From contig NZ_CP143867.1 of assembly GCF_036416795.1 (NCBI RefSeq), forward strand, positions 1,364,001 to 1,428,000: DNA of 64,000 nt, given 5' to 3'. Each line of letters starts with the position of its first letter. Positions within the stretch are counted from its first letter, which is position 1. Shown here piece by piece: positions 54,203-64,000 of this stretch. Source of the DNA: Bacteroides sp. MSB163 (GTDB taxonomy: Bacteria > Bacteroidota > Bacteroidia > Bacteroidales > Bacteroidaceae). Under the pieces are notes generated by a model that worked only from the letters and a program-made list of their open reading frames with translations, had not been told where the DNA came from and searched no databases. A program made the position numbers and the translations under genes.

Positions 54203-57200
54203 ATGAAAAACAGACACTATTTCCCCCAAGTTTCACTGTTTATTTGCATCTTATGCTGCTTTCCGCATTTGATTCATGCATACAGTCTGCGGCAATTTTC
54301 AAACAAAAACGGCTTATCCAACAGTGCTATCTTATCCCTTTACCAGGATCATCAGGGAGTTATCTGGATCGGTTCATGTGATGGTCTGAATATTTTCGAC
54401 GGCACCAATATCCATGTATATAATCCTGTCAACCCGACGAAAGCCCCATTATCCGGAAACCTGATTAACGACATCATGGAGACTGAAAAGGATGTATTAT
54501 GGATACAGACCAACTATGGACTGGATCGTCTGGATACCAAACTCCAGACATCTAAAAGCTTTACGGAGTTCAAAGACAAGAACTATATGGCAAAAAGCAG
54601 GGATAATGACCTCTTCATTGTAAAAGACGACGGATATATCTATTACTATCAACCGGAAAAGCAACTCTTCCAAAAATTGGAAGTAGCTCAAATAGCATTC
54701 GGACACGTATTATCCACTATCATCGACAAAAACAATATTCTATGGGTATTCACTTCGAATAATGACACCCGCAGCTATCAGATAAACAAGAATAAAGAAG
54801 GAATAACCCTCACCCCCAGCAATCTTTTCAAGCACCCCGAACAGTTATTATGGGCATTCGCAGAAGAAGATCTGGCCTATTTCATCGATAAAACCTACTC
54901 ACTCTATGAATATGACTTCGGCAATCAACAGCAATACTTTATTGCAGATCTCAAAGCAGAAGTCGAAACTCGCGGAGAAGTTTCTTCCATCATCAAACAA
55001 CAAAACGACTATTACATTGGCTTCAAAAGCAGCGGATTGATCGTATTGAAATATATGTCCGATCAGAAAATAAAATACCAGATACAAGATACGGAAATCC
55101 ATTCCGGCATCTTCTGTCTGATGAAGGACAAATATCAAGATATTGTTTGGATAGGAACAGACGGACAAGGGGTATACATGTATTTCAATGATGCTTTCTC
55201 CATTACCAATACGCTGCTGGATACTCCTGTATACCAGATAAACAACCCCGTACGTACCGTTTACTACGACGAGGAACAAACCTTATGGATAGGAACCAAA
55301 GGAGGAGGTATATTGCGTATCAGGAATTATTCTCCGGAAACCAATACAGCAGCTTCTTTCGATCGGATCTCCATCAGCAACAGTACCTTAACCGACAACA
55401 CCGTCTATTGCTTTGCCCCCGGTTCTGCGAACAGGCTATGGATTGGAACGGAAAACGGGCTTAACTACTATTCATACCAGAATAAACAGCTGAAAGCGTT
55501 TACAGTGATAGCCGATGGAAAGAAGGTGAAATATGTACACTCCATCAACGAATTAAATGATACCACTTTATGGGTATCCACTGTAGGTGAAGGTATCGTA
55601 AAAGTTATTTTGGATAAAGCCGGTAGCTCTCCTTCCGTTAAATCGGCTACCAGAATTGTTCTGGATGACGGGCGTATGGCTTCCAATTATTTCTTTACCT
55701 CCTTCCAGGAGAATGATTCTATCCTTTGGTTCGGTAACCGTGGTTATGGAGCCTACCGGCTCAATGTCGAAACCGAACAGCTAACTCCATACAGGTTTGA
55801 TAATGTAGTGAACAGTCAGACGGCCAATGATATTTTCGCCATTTATAAAAATGAGAAAGGATATTGGCTGGGAACCAGTTCCGGACTACTTCACTTCAAT
55901 GAAGATTACTCACATTATCATGACAGGGCTGACCTTTTCTCAAACAACACAGTACATGGCATTTTGGAAGACCAGCAAAATAACCTTTGGATCAGCACAA
56001 ATCAAGGACTGGTAAGGTTCAACACTAAAACCAATACCGGGCAGACTTACGACCGGGAAAACGGACTGGAAGTCACTGAATTCAGTGATGGTGCTTTTTA
56101 TAAAGACTTACGGACCGAAACTTTATTCTTCGGAGGGACAAACGGATTTGTTACCGTCAAGCCTAACGCTTATATTATGGCAGACTATATGCCTCAAATA
56201 AACCTGAAGGGATTATCTATCTTCGGAAAAGAATACAATATTCATGATTTTCTTCACGACAAGAAAGGAAAGAAGATACTTCAGCTGGATTATAGCCAGA
56301 ACTTCTTCTGTATCGACTTTATGGCAATAGATTATATAAATGGTAACAATTACTCTTATTCTTACAAATTGGACGAAGTAAGCAGCCAGTGGATAGAAAG
56401 CGGAACATCGGCCAGCGCCATCTTCTCCAATCTTGCACCCGGACAATATACCTTGTTAGTGAAATACAAGAATAACATGAATGGAAAAGAGTGCGAACCG
56501 CAGAAACTTCTGATTCAGATTACTCCTCCCTGGTATTTAAGTAACTGGGCGTATATTCTCTATTTCATATTAATCGCTTTGTTCTGCATTCTTGCTGTTT
56601 ACAGGATAGTTCATCAATACCGCCGGAAGCAACACCGCATGATTGAGAAATTGAACCGGGAAAAGAAAGAAGAAGTCTATGAGTCCAAGCTGCGCTTCTT
56701 TACCAACATCACGCATGAATTCTGTACGCCGCTGACGCTGATTTATGGTCCGTGCGAGAAGATACTTGCCTACCCGCAATCTGATTCGTACATCCGCAAA
56801 TACGGGAAGATGATACAGCAGAATACAGAAAAACTGAATGGCTTGATTCTGGAACTGCTGGAATTCCGCAGGCTGGAAACCGGTCATAAAGTGCTTTCTA
56901 TCCAAAGATTATCCGTATCGGACAAACTCCGGAACATAGCGGAATCCTTCTGTGAATTGGCTGAAAATAAGAATCTGAACTATCGGTTGGATATTGAACC
57001 GGACATTGAATGGAACACGGATATCAGCTGTTTCAGTAAGATCGTCAATAACCTGATCTCAAATGCTTTCAAATATACTCCGGAAGAAGGGAATATCACC
57101 ATCGGCCTGAAAGTAGAAAACCAGCTTCTAACCCTTAATATATCCAACTCAGGAAAGGGGATAGCTAAAGAGAATCTTGCAAAGATATTCGATCGCTATA

Positions 57201-58276
57201 AGATATTGGATTCTTTTGAAATGAATGGCAAGAATTCACGGAATGGGCTGGGATTGGCTATTTGTAAGAATATGGTTACTCTGTTGAACGGTGAAATCAA
57301 TGTCAGCAGTATTCAGAATGAGATAACGACATTTACAGTCACTTTACCGGAACTATCGCCCACTGCACAGGAAGCGGAAACACCCCAAAAAGTGTATGAA
57401 ACAGGACCTCTGAATACAAATACGGAGCCCATGGAACTGGAACAGACCGCTGTTAATTTCGACACTTCCAAGCACACGGTTATGATCATTGACGACGATC
57501 CTTCTATGTTATGGTTCGTCTCGGAAATATTTGTAGATAAATACAATGTATTATCTTTCAATAACGCTGCAGAAGCTTTGGCCAGTCTGGAACTGAAACA
57601 GCCGGATCTGATTATTTCAGATGTGATGATGCCTGAAATAGACGGACTTTCCTTTGCCCAGAAAATCAAGCAAAACAAGTTATGGAGCCATATTCCACTC
57701 ATTCTACTGTCTGCCCTTCATCACGAAGACGATCAGGTGAAAGGCATTGAGGCTGGTGCAGAAGTGTATGTGACGAAACCTTTCAATGTAAAATACTTAG
57801 AGAAAGTAGTCTACCGGTTGATTAAAAGAGAATCGGACCTGAAAGAATATTATAGTTCCATATTCAGTTCATTCAAAGTGGAAAACGGGAACTGTATCCA
57901 CAAAGAAGATCAGGAATTCCTGGATAAGGTGATAGAAACCATAGAAAAGAATATCACAAACCCTGACTTATCCGTTGAACTATTGAGCAGTGACCTGGGC
58001 TATAGCACCCGTCAGTTCTACCGTAAATTAAAGCCTATAACGGACAAATCTCCTGCTGATATCATCAAAGAATATCGCCTCACAATGGCCGAGCGACTGT
58101 TGCTGACAAAGAACTATACCATTGAGGAAATTATGGACAAGACAGGTTTCAATAACCGCGGAACGTTCTATAAATTATTCTCCCAGCGTTTCGGTATGCC
58201 ACCACGCCAATATAGGGAACAGCAGAAGGATAGTGTGAAGAAGGAATTGACAGATATGGATTCTATCAACGAATAA
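54203..58276 (+). CDS. Hybrid two-component system sensor/regulator (HTCS)
   Basis: This 1357-residue protein is a full HTCS. A signal peptide (to about LIHAYS) is followed by periplasmic Reg_prop propeller repeats (YQDHQGVIWIGSCDGLNIFD and later WLGTSSGLLHFN) and a Y_Y_Y domain. A membrane helix lies at about residues 778-800. The histidine kinase has His about 838 in NITHEFCTPLTLI, and HATPase motifs NNLISNAFKYTPEEG and NGLGLAICKNMV. A receiver follows with Asp about 1139 in IISDVMMPEIDG. The C-terminal AraC-type DNA-binding domain (STRQFYRKLKPITDKSPADI, GFNNRGTFYKLFSQRFG) completes it. All phospho-acceptor residues are intact. It probably senses oligosaccharide and activates the second PUL upstream. 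Confidence 0.95.
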   Translation: MKNRHYFPQVSLFICILCCFPHLIHAYSLRQFSNKNGLSNSAILSLYQDHQGVIWIGSCDGLNIFDGTNIHVYNPVNPTKAPLSGNLINDIMETEKDVLWIQTNYGLDRLDTKLQTSKSFTEFKDKNYMAKSRDNDLFIVKDDGYIYYYQPEKQLFQKLEVAQIAFGHVLSTIIDKNNILWVFTSNNDTRSYQINKNKEGITLTPSNLFKHPEQLLWAFAEEDLAYFIDKTYSLYEYDFGNQQQYFIADLKAEVETRGEVSSIIKQQNDYYIGFKSSGLIVLKYMSDQKIKYQIQDTEIHSGIFCLMKDKYQDIVWIGTDGQGVYMYFNDAFSITNTLLDTPVYQINNPVRTVYYDEEQTLWIGTKGGGILRIRNYSPETNTAASFDRISISNSTLTDNTVYCFAPGSANRLWIGTENGLNYYSYQNKQLKAFTVIADGKKVKYVHSINELNDTTLWVSTVGEGIVKVILDKAGSSPSVKSATRIVLDDGRMASNYFFTSFQENDSILWFGNRGYGAYRLNVETEQLTPYRFDNVVNSQTANDIFAIYKNEKGYWLGTSSGLLHFNEDYSHYHDRADLFSNNTVHGILEDQQNNLWISTNQGLVRFNTKTNTGQTYDRENGLEVTEFSDGAFYKDLRTETLFFGGTNGFVTVKPNAYIMADYMPQINLKGLSIFGKEYNIHDFLHDKKGKKILQLDYSQNFFCIDFMAIDYINGNNYSYSYKLDEVSSQWIESGTSASAIFSNLAPGQYTLLVKYKNNMNGKECEPQKLLIQITPPWYLSNWAYILYFILIALFCILAVYRIVHQYRRKQHRMIEKLNREKKEEVYESKLRFFTNITHEFCTPLTLIYGPCEKILAYPQSDSYIRKYGKMIQQNTEKLNGLILELLEFRRLETGHKVLSIQRLSVSDKLRNIAESFCELAENKNLNYRLDIEPDIEWNTDISCFSKIVNNLISNAFKYTPEEGNITIGLKVENQLLTLNISNSGKGIAKENLAKIFDRYKILDSFEMNGKNSRNGLGLAICKNMVTLLNGEINVSSIQNEITTFTVTLPELSPTAQEAETPQKVYETGPLNTNTEPMELEQTAVNFDTSKHTVMIIDDDPSMLWFVSEIFVDKYNVLSFNNAAEALASLELKQPDLIISDVMMPEIDGLSFAQKIKQNKLWSHIPLILLSALHHEDDQVKGIEAGAEVYVTKPFNVKYLEKVVYRLIKRESDLKEYYSSIFSSFKVENGNCIHKEDQEFLDKVIETIEKNITNPDLSVELLSSDLGYSTRQFYRKLKPITDKSPADIIKEYRLTMAERLLLTKNYTIEEIMDKTGFNNRGTFYKLFSQRFGMPPRQYREQQKDSVKKELTDMDSINE

Positions 58277-58296
58277 CGTCACCGGATAAGAATAAA

Positions 58297-58320
58297 AAAG
58301 GGAAGTTTTTACTTCCCCTT
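58297..58320. terminator. Hairpin between the HTCS and mutS, overlapping the mutS stop
   Basis: AAGGGGAAGT-type sequence pairs with ACTTCCCCTT around a T-rich loop. On the minus strand the hairpin includes the last codons and stop of mutS. It can serve both convergent genes. Confidence 0.7.
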
Positions 58321-60927
58321 TACAATCCTCTTAATATCATTCAACTTATTCAATGCCTCCAGTGGGGTCAGATTATTCACATCCAGATTCAAAATCTCGT
58401 CACGTATCTGGCAGAGCACAGGATCTTCCAACTGGAAAAAGCTAAGCTGCATGCCGCCACGCGTCTCTCCTACTTCCGCCATCGGCTTACTTGCAATACC
58501 TTGCTGACGATTGTCTGCCTCAAGCTGTTTCAGAATATCATTCGCACGTTTTACGATACTTTTCGGCATACCCGCCATCTTTGCCACATGGATACCAAAG
58601 GAGTGTTCACTACCGCCACGTTCCAGTTTACGCAGGAAAATGACCTTATTATCCACCTCCTTAACGGAAACATTGTAGTTCTTGATACGCTTGAAGCTTT
58701 TCTCCATCTCGTTCAACTCGTGATAGTGCGTAGCAAACAACGTACGCGCCTTTGCTTTAGGATGCTCATGGATATGCTCTACAATCGCCCAGGCAATAGA
58801 AATACCGTCGTACGTAGATGTACCTCGTCCCAACTCGTCAAAGAGCACCAGACTGCGCGAAGAAAGGTTATTCAAAATATCAGCCGCCTCGTTCATTTCC
58901 ACCATGAAAGTAGACTCTCCGACAGAAATATTATCACTGGCACCTACACGGGTAAATATCTTATCCACCAAACCGATATGTGCACTCTCGGCAGGTACGA
59001 AGCTACCAATCTGTGCCAGCAGCGTTATCAACGCCGTCTGTCTCAGCAATGCAGACTTACCCGCCATGTTCGGACCGGTAATGATGATGATCTGTTGCGA
59101 GCTACTATCCAGCACCACATCATTGGCAATGTACTTCTCTCCTATGGGAAGTTGCTTCTCGATAACCGGATGTCGTCCCTGGCGGATATCCAGTACATCG
59201 TTGTCTTCGATGACAGGACGTATATAATTATTCTCACGTGCCACATTGGCAAAAGACAGCAAACAGTCCAGACGCGCGATCTGGTTTGCATTCACCTGAA
59301 TGGCAGGAATAAACTCACTTAAAGCCTGCACCAGTTCCATGTAGAGCTGGGTTTCCAGTATCAATATCTTATCTTCGGCACCGAGAATTTTCTCTTCGTA
59401 CTCTTTCAGCTCTTGTGTAATGTAACGTTCGGCATTGGCCAAGGTCTGTTTACGTATCCACTCCTGTGGTACCTTATCCTTATGTGTATTGCGCACTTCA
59501 ATATAGTAACCGAATACATTGTTGTAACCGATTTTCAGACTGGGAATTTCAGTCAGCTCACTTTCCCGTTGCTGTATCTGTAGCAGATAATCTTTACCGG
59601 AATAAGCTATCTGGCGTAATTCATCCAATTCGGCATTGACGCCCAACTTCATAACACCACCTTTGTTTATCAGCAACGGAGGATCATTATTAATCTCTTT
59701 TTCAATGCGGTCGCGAATGGACTTACAGATATTCAGTTGCTCACCGATACGGTTCAGACTGGCATTATCCGCCTCCATACAAGCTTCCTTAATAGGCTCG
59801 ATAGCCTGCAAAGCTACCTTTAATGCAACTACTTCACGAGGAGAAACACGTCCTACAGCCACTTTAGAGATGATACGTTCCAAATCGCCTATCAAATGCA
59901 ACTGTTCTTCGATCAGTTCTTTGAAATCCGGCTGACGAAAGAAGTATTCCACCACGTTCAGACGTTCATTGATAGGCAACACATCTTTCAACGGAAACAC
60001 CAACCAGCGCTTCAGTAAACGGGCACCCATCGGACTGATAGTCTTATCAATCACATTTAGCAAACTGCTGCCTCCATCATTCATGCTGCCTATCAACTCA
60101 AGGCTACGGACCGTGAATTTATCCAGACGGACGTATTTATCTTCTTCAATACGTGCCAAAGAAGTGATATGCCCGATTTGGGTATGCTGCGTCATGATGA
60201 GATATTGCAGGATAGCTCCCGAAGCGATGATACCATTCTTGAGATGCTCTACACCAAAACCTTTCAGATTCTTCGTTTCAAAATGCTTCAGAAGTTTCTC
60301 CCGGGCGGTAGTCTCTGTAAACACCCAGTCGTCCAGTTCGAAGGTAAAGAACTTACTTCCGAAATTCCCCTCGAACATGCCCCGCTTACCACGCTCAAAA
60401 AGTACTTCTTTAGGCGCGAAGTTATTCAATAGCTTGTCTACATAGTCGAAAGGCCCTTCTGCTGTGAGGAACTCACCCGTAGATATATCGAGAAATGCCA
60501 CACCGCACGTTCCCTTACCAAAATGTACGGCAGCCAGGAAGTTATTCTCCCGGTAATTCAGTATATTATCATTGATGGAAACACCGGGAGTTACCAGTTC
60601 CGTAATACCCCGCTTCACCAGTTTCTTGGTCATTTTCGGGTCTTCCAACTGGTCACAGATGGCTACACGCTTCCCGGCACGTACCAGTTTAGGCAGATAC
60701 GTATCCAGTGCATGATGAGGGAATCCCGCCATTTCAACAGTCTTCCCTTTACCATTGGCACGCTTAGTCAGGGTAATTCCCAGGATTTCGGCTGCAACAA
60801 CAGCATCGGTAGAATAAGTTTCATAGAAGTCGCCGCAGCGAAACAGCATAACGGCATCAGGATGCTTGGCTTTCAGGTCCAAGAACTGTTTCATCATCGG
60901 GGTAAGGACAATATCTTCTTCGCTCAC
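58309..60927 (-). CDS. mutS: DNA mismatch repair protein MutS
   Basis: The 872-residue protein starts at a GTG (60925-60927); an in-frame TAA five codons upstream rules out an earlier start. The mismatch-binding Phe-x-Glu is in CGDFYETYSTDA, with the clamp and lever regions in the middle. The ATPase has ITGPNMAGKSALLRQTALI near residue 617 and DELGRGTSTYDG. It recognises base mismatches and small loops and recruits MutL. No sign of decay. Confidence 0.98.
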   Translation of the reverse strand: MSEEDIVLTPMMKQFLDLKAKHPDAVMLFRCGDFYETYSTDAVVAAEILGITLTKRANGKGKTVEMAGFPHHALDTYLPKLVRAGKRVAICDQLEDPKMTKKLVKRGITELVTPGVSINDNILNYRENNFLAAVHFGKGTCGVAFLDISTGEFLTAEGPFDYVDKLLNNFAPKEVLFERGKRGMFEGNFGSKFFTFELDDWVFTETTAREKLLKHFETKNLKGFGVEHLKNGIIASGAILQYLIMTQHTQIGHITSLARIEEDKYVRLDKFTVRSLELIGSMNDGGSSLLNVIDKTISPMGARLLKRWLVFPLKDVLPINERLNVVEYFFRQPDFKELIEEQLHLIGDLERIISKVAVGRVSPREVVALKVALQAIEPIKEACMEADNASLNRIGEQLNICKSIRDRIEKEINNDPPLLINKGGVMKLGVNAELDELRQIAYSGKDYLLQIQQRESELTEIPSLKIGYNNVFGYYIEVRNTHKDKVPQEWIRKQTLANAERYITQELKEYEEKILGAEDKILILETQLYMELVQALSEFIPAIQVNANQIARLDCLLSFANVARENNYIRPVIEDNDVLDIRQGRHPVIEKQLPIGEKYIANDVVLDSSSQQIIIITGPNMAGKSALLRQTALITLLAQIGSFVPAESAHIGLVDKIFTRVGASDNISVGESTFMVEMNEAADILNNLSSRSLVLFDELGRGTSTYDGISIAWAIVEHIHEHPKAKARTLFATHYHELNEMEKSFKRIKNYNVSVKEVDNKVIFLRKLERGGSEHSFGIHVAKMAGMPKSIVKRANDILKQLEADNRQQGIASKPMAEVGETRGGMQLSFFQLEDPVLCQIRDEILNLDVNNLTPLEALNKLNDIKRIVKGK

Positions 60928-61104
60928 AGTAGTTGTTCTTTATAAATTTATTAATATGCAAAAGTGCAGCTATTTCCGCAGCCATGCAAAGATAATTCTT
61001 TTTTAGAAAACAAGTACTGGGGGGACTCAAATCCTTAGTAAGCCTTAACAAAAACAACACTTTTACTAAAACATGTTATAAAACACTCTTTTTTATTTGT
61101 TTTA

Positions 61105-61204
61105 TTTGCAGATATTCCAAAAGTCCGTATCTTTGCACTGTGTTTTTCATAGTATTAGATTTAAGGTTAACAAAGGTTGGAGTACAGCGGTACTCCTTTT
61201 TTTA
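61105..61204 (+). ncRNA. Short terminated transcription unit upstream of the second HTCS (candidate small RNA or leader)
   Basis: A -33 box TTTG at 61105-61108 is followed after 19 bp by a perfect -7 box TATCTTTG at 61128-61135. This is the best-spaced promoter in the window. About 45 bp after it lies a 7-bp GC-rich stem GGAGTAC / GTACTCC (61179-61196) with a 4-base loop and eight Ts (61197-61204). The predicted RNA is about 60 nt and has no start codon with a good frame. Function unknown. The rest of the gene-free region 60928-61310 has the HTCS promoter and nothing else that I recognise. Confidence 0.55.
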
Positions 61205-61241
61205 TGCCCATACCTTACAGGGAGGTTCACAAAAATGCCAT

Positions 61242-61277
61242 TTTGATTGAAGTATTGCCAATAATACCCTATTTTTG
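61242..61277 (+). promoter_or_regulatory. Promoter of the second HTCS
   Basis: TTTG at 61242-61245 and TATTTTTG at 61270-61277 are spaced by 24 bp, somewhat long. They lie 33 bp before the ATG, downstream of the terminator of the short unit. Confidence 0.5.
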
Positions 61278-61310
61278 CAATCGCCACCAAAGAAAATACC
61301 TTGTAACATT

Positions 61311-64000
61311 ATGGAAAACAGAATGCATCGTACAGAAATTCAGATATATGTATCCCCCTTTCTCATTGTCATCTTCCTATTAATGAGCATTTCCTCATAT
61401 GCACAGCAAATAATAGCCAAACAAATGCCTTTTCTGGAACAGCTGCCTTCCAATGAAGTAATAGACTTACATCAGGATCAGAATGGATTCATCTGGTTAG
61501 GAACTAAAAACGGCTTAGGACGATATGACGGATACCAACTCCAGACTTTCAAATCAGATTTTAACCAGCCTCATTTATTAACCGATGATTTCATCTGGTG
61601 TTTTGCTGAAGATGATAATTGCCTGCTGGTAGGAACAAGACAGGGAGTTAATTTGGTGGATAAAAGTAACTATCAGATACGGCCATTCCCAGATACAGAA
61701 ATCCAGAATACATGGATAAACTTCATGTTGGTAGATAGCCGGAAAGAACTATGGATATGTACCCGTAATCAGGTTTCTCACTACAATTCCGACTATTCGT
61801 TGAAGAAACGTTACGGAAATTTGATCCCGGCGGTTCCCAATAATGGTATAAACTCAATATATGAAGATCATTTCGGCAATATATGGGTATGCACATGGGG
61901 AGGAGGTTTATATAAGTATCTCAAGAATACAGATACATTTATGAGTTTCCCTACACTCGGAGTGAATAATAATCCGTTTAAAATATTTCAGGACAGAGAT
62001 GACCAATATTGGATATTGACTTGGGGAGACGGTATCTACCGTTTTCATCCGGATGCAACAGAGGATAAAATGTACACGCATCAAGAAATCTTCAATGAAA
62101 AACTGCACCTGCCTGAAACCGCCTTCTTCAGTGTAGTACAAGATGATGTTTACGGCTATATATGGGTATTCGGCTACCACGAACTCTATGCTTTCAAAGT
62201 GGTGGACGGACATCTGGAAAAAGTGGACCTCAGCTCGTATATGTTCGATTATAACAAAATGTTCAGCCAGATCATTAAAGACAGGGAAGGCAACCTTTGG
62301 GCCGGGGCTTATGACAGCGGGTATCACTTGCTAATGGGAAATCCTGCCATAGCTAATAACTTCCTGCCCAAACTGAAAAGACATGTAGGTTTCGACACGA
62401 ATATAACCACTCTGGGTATTGACCCCAACAATGGGCTCTGGTTCAATCAGGAACGTTGGGGACTCTGCTGGTATGACATAGAACAGGATAAATTCTATGA
62501 CTACTCGAATACAAATTCCGGAGTGCATAATGTAGGATATATCCTCCGTTCGAAACAGCCGGGAGAATTCTGGCTGGGATGCAGAGACCAACCCACCCTC
62601 TACAAGGCAAAACTAAACAGTAAAAGAGAAATTGAGTACCTACTGGCAAAGGACTTATATACACCAAAAGGGACTACTGGCAACATTACATCCATGTATG
62701 AAGACAGTAAGGGAAATTTATGGGTAGCTACCACCGGACAGCTCTATCTAAAACCGGATGGCAAAGACTTTATCATCCCCGAATTCTCTCTGCCCAACAT
62801 TACATCTATTGCAGAAGACGGACACGGTAACATCTGGTTGGCAACCGAAGATTCCGGTTTACATAAGGTTTCTTTAGGGGATAAACTGAAACCGATTAAA
62901 CAATACTCAACCCAGAATTCATCCTTACCCAGTAACAATATTGATAAGATAGTGATCCAGGAAAACCATCTATGGATCGCCACTACTCAAGGTTCCATCC
63001 TGAAAATGGATTTCAACTCAGAGACAATGAAGGACTTCAGTAGCTCATGCGGAATGACCGGACAGTCTATTTTAGGGATGAAACATGACAGGAATACCCT
63101 TTGGATACTAACAAACCGACAATTGACTGCCTATGATATCCAGTCAGATAGATACATTCATTATTCAAATTCAGACGAATCCGTTCAGATAAACTCGTTC
63201 AAGAAGGACGTCATAGACTTGTTCAACGGCAAGCTTTATGCCGGTGGGCATGGTGGCTTTGTATCGATGGCTTCCTCAAAATTCCCGTCTAAGAAGATCA
63301 ATTCCAATCCGGTCATCATAACAGATATCAAGGTATCCAATAATTCTTTCTTCTTCAACCCCCAGCGCCAGTCGAAAGATTTATCAACCCGAAGCGTCTG
63401 GTTGGAGTCCGAAGATAACAATCTTGAAATCTTCTTCTCCGCTCTTCAATTTACAGCAACATCGAGAATAAGATACGCCTACAAGATGGATGGCGTGGAC
63501 AAGGAGTGGGTATACACCGAAACCGGTAATCGGTCGGCTTTCTACAATAAAATTCCTAAAGGATATCATACTTTCAAGGTACGCTCTACAGATGAATACG
63601 GCTACTGGAAAGACGACGTCACAGAACTGCGTATCTATAAAAAGCCGGCTTGGTACGAAACATGGTGGGCATACGGTACCTATATAACTCTCATCATTCT
63701 GGTCCTTTATTCCATCATGTTCTATTACCTGCACAGGGTAAGACGGTCCGACCAGGTTAGATTCCAGAAAGAACTGACCAAGACTAAACTGGAATATTTC
63801 ACCCACATAAGCCATGAACTGCTCACCCCGCTCACTACCATCAGTTGCGTAGCAGATGATTTGGAAGAAACAAAGGCATCTCCACAGGAAGATGTACATA
63901 TATTGAAAAGTAATGTGCTCCGCTTAAAACGCTTAATCCAGCAAGTGCTAGATTTCCGGAAAGTAGAAAACGACTCGTTTGTACTCACCCCTACCTATGG
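61311..64000 (+). CDS. Second hybrid two-component system protein (HTCS), 3' end outside window
   Basis: The frame opens at the ATG at 61311 (MENRMHRTEIQIYVSPF) and is open to the right edge, giving 896 residues. A signal peptide ends near SSYAQQ. Reg_prop propeller repeats follow (HQDQNGFIWLGTKNGLGRYD and IYEDHFGNIWVCTWGGGLYK). Then come a Y_Y_Y-type domain (RIRYAYKMDGVDKEWVYTET), a membrane helix (TYITLIILVLYSIMFYYLHR) and the first part of the kinase with His about 835 (THISHELLTPLTTIS). Receiver and AraC parts are expected beyond the edge but not seen. Its target PUL probably lies to the right. Confidence 0.9.
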   Translation, partial: MENRMHRTEIQIYVSPFLIVIFLLMSISSYAQQIIAKQMPFLEQLPSNEVIDLHQDQNGFIWLGTKNGLGRYDGYQLQTFKSDFNQPHLLTDDFIWCFAEDDNCLLVGTRQGVNLVDKSNYQIRPFPDTEIQNTWINFMLVDSRKELWICTRNQVSHYNSDYSLKKRYGNLIPAVPNNGINSIYEDHFGNIWVCTWGGGLYKYLKNTDTFMSFPTLGVNNNPFKIFQDRDDQYWILTWGDGIYRFHPDATEDKMYTHQEIFNEKLHLPETAFFSVVQDDVYGYIWVFGYHELYAFKVVDGHLEKVDLSSYMFDYNKMFSQIIKDREGNLWAGAYDSGYHLLMGNPAIANNFLPKLKRHVGFDTNITTLGIDPNNGLWFNQERWGLCWYDIEQDKFYDYSNTNSGVHNVGYILRSKQPGEFWLGCRDQPTLYKAKLNSKREIEYLLAKDLYTPKGTTGNITSMYEDSKGNLWVATTGQLYLKPDGKDFIIPEFSLPNITSIAEDGHGNIWLATEDSGLHKVSLGDKLKPIKQYSTQNSSLPSNNIDKIVIQENHLWIATTQGSILKMDFNSETMKDFSSSCGMTGQSILGMKHDRNTLWILTNRQLTAYDIQSDRYIHYSNSDESVQINSFKKDVIDLFNGKLYAGGHGGFVSMASSKFPSKKINSNPVIITDIKVSNNSFFFNPQRQSKDLSTRSVWLESEDNNLEIFFSALQFTATSRIRYAYKMDGVDKEWVYTETGNRSAFYNKIPKGYHTFKVRSTDEYGYWKDDVTELRIYKKPAWYETWWAYGTYITLIILVLYSIMFYYLHRVRRSDQVRFQKELTKTKLEYFTHISHELLTPLTTISCVADDLEETKASPQEDVHILKSNVLRLKRLIQQVLDFRKVENDSFVLTPTY

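Noticed and set aside
54067..54381. 104-codon frame overlapping the HTCS start
   Set aside because: It overlaps the signal peptide and first repeat of the HTCS in another frame and spans its promoter.

Overview
The window is a chromosomal segment of a gut Bacteroides or close relative. Four things point there: two SusC/SusD pairs inside polysaccharide-utilisation-type loci, two hybrid two-component systems (HTCS), promoters with the Bacteroidetes -7 element TAnnTTTG, and mostly A-rich leaders with few Shine-Dalgarno sequences. I cannot name the species from sequence alone. I saw no rRNA, tRNA, CRISPR array or transposase.

Layout. (i) 1-6160, minus strand: a three-gene signalling cluster. It holds a multi-zinc-ribbon protein, a membrane Ser/Thr kinase whose N-terminal tail carries seven KTL[RH]P repeats spaced about ten residues apart, and a zinc-ribbon double-AAA+ ATPase cut by the left edge. 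(ii) 6161-7354: a gene-free stretch packed with repeats: a palindromic repeat, three degenerate tandem arrays with a 22-bp period, and a 37-bp-arm hairpin. (iii) 7355-13445: housekeeping run mnmG, apt, uvrC, dtd, a MazG-type pyrophosphohydrolase and deoC, then a convergent polyprenyl synthase and divergent polA. (iv) 17700-22520: a small secreted DUF3836-type protein, an HD hydrolase, a broken TonB-C-domain gene, ychF, a ketopantoate reductase and lgt.

(v) 22571-35393: a locus resembling the ribose/nucleoside utilisation (rus) system of B. thetaiotaomicron. A divergent helical protein is a candidate regulator. It is followed by ribokinase, a sugar permease, SusC, SusD, a BACON-FISUMP lipoprotein, two paralogous beta-propeller lipoproteins, and a nucleoside hydrolase between them. 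Expected logic: free ribose from nucleosides at the cell surface, import it and phosphorylate it. (vi) 36568-51494: a second PUL with an unusual enzyme mix: GH76, GH125, GH105, GH97, GH67, an unrecognised 642-residue exported protein, then SusC/SusD. The mix suggests a mannose-containing glycan carrying uronic acids. An HTCS at 54203 is the likely regulator, separated from the PUL by an AAA-ATPase/PD-(D/E)XK gene. (vii) mutS (minus) and the start of a second HTCS (61311) that runs off the right edge.

The most unexpected pattern is the set of gene-free stretches (6489-7019, 35661-35880, 51638-51900) built from degenerate units repeating with a 22-bp period. The repeated words differ between stretches while the period stays the same. 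I do not know a description of this. The second candidate for something new is the threonine-repeat kinase cluster at the left edge.
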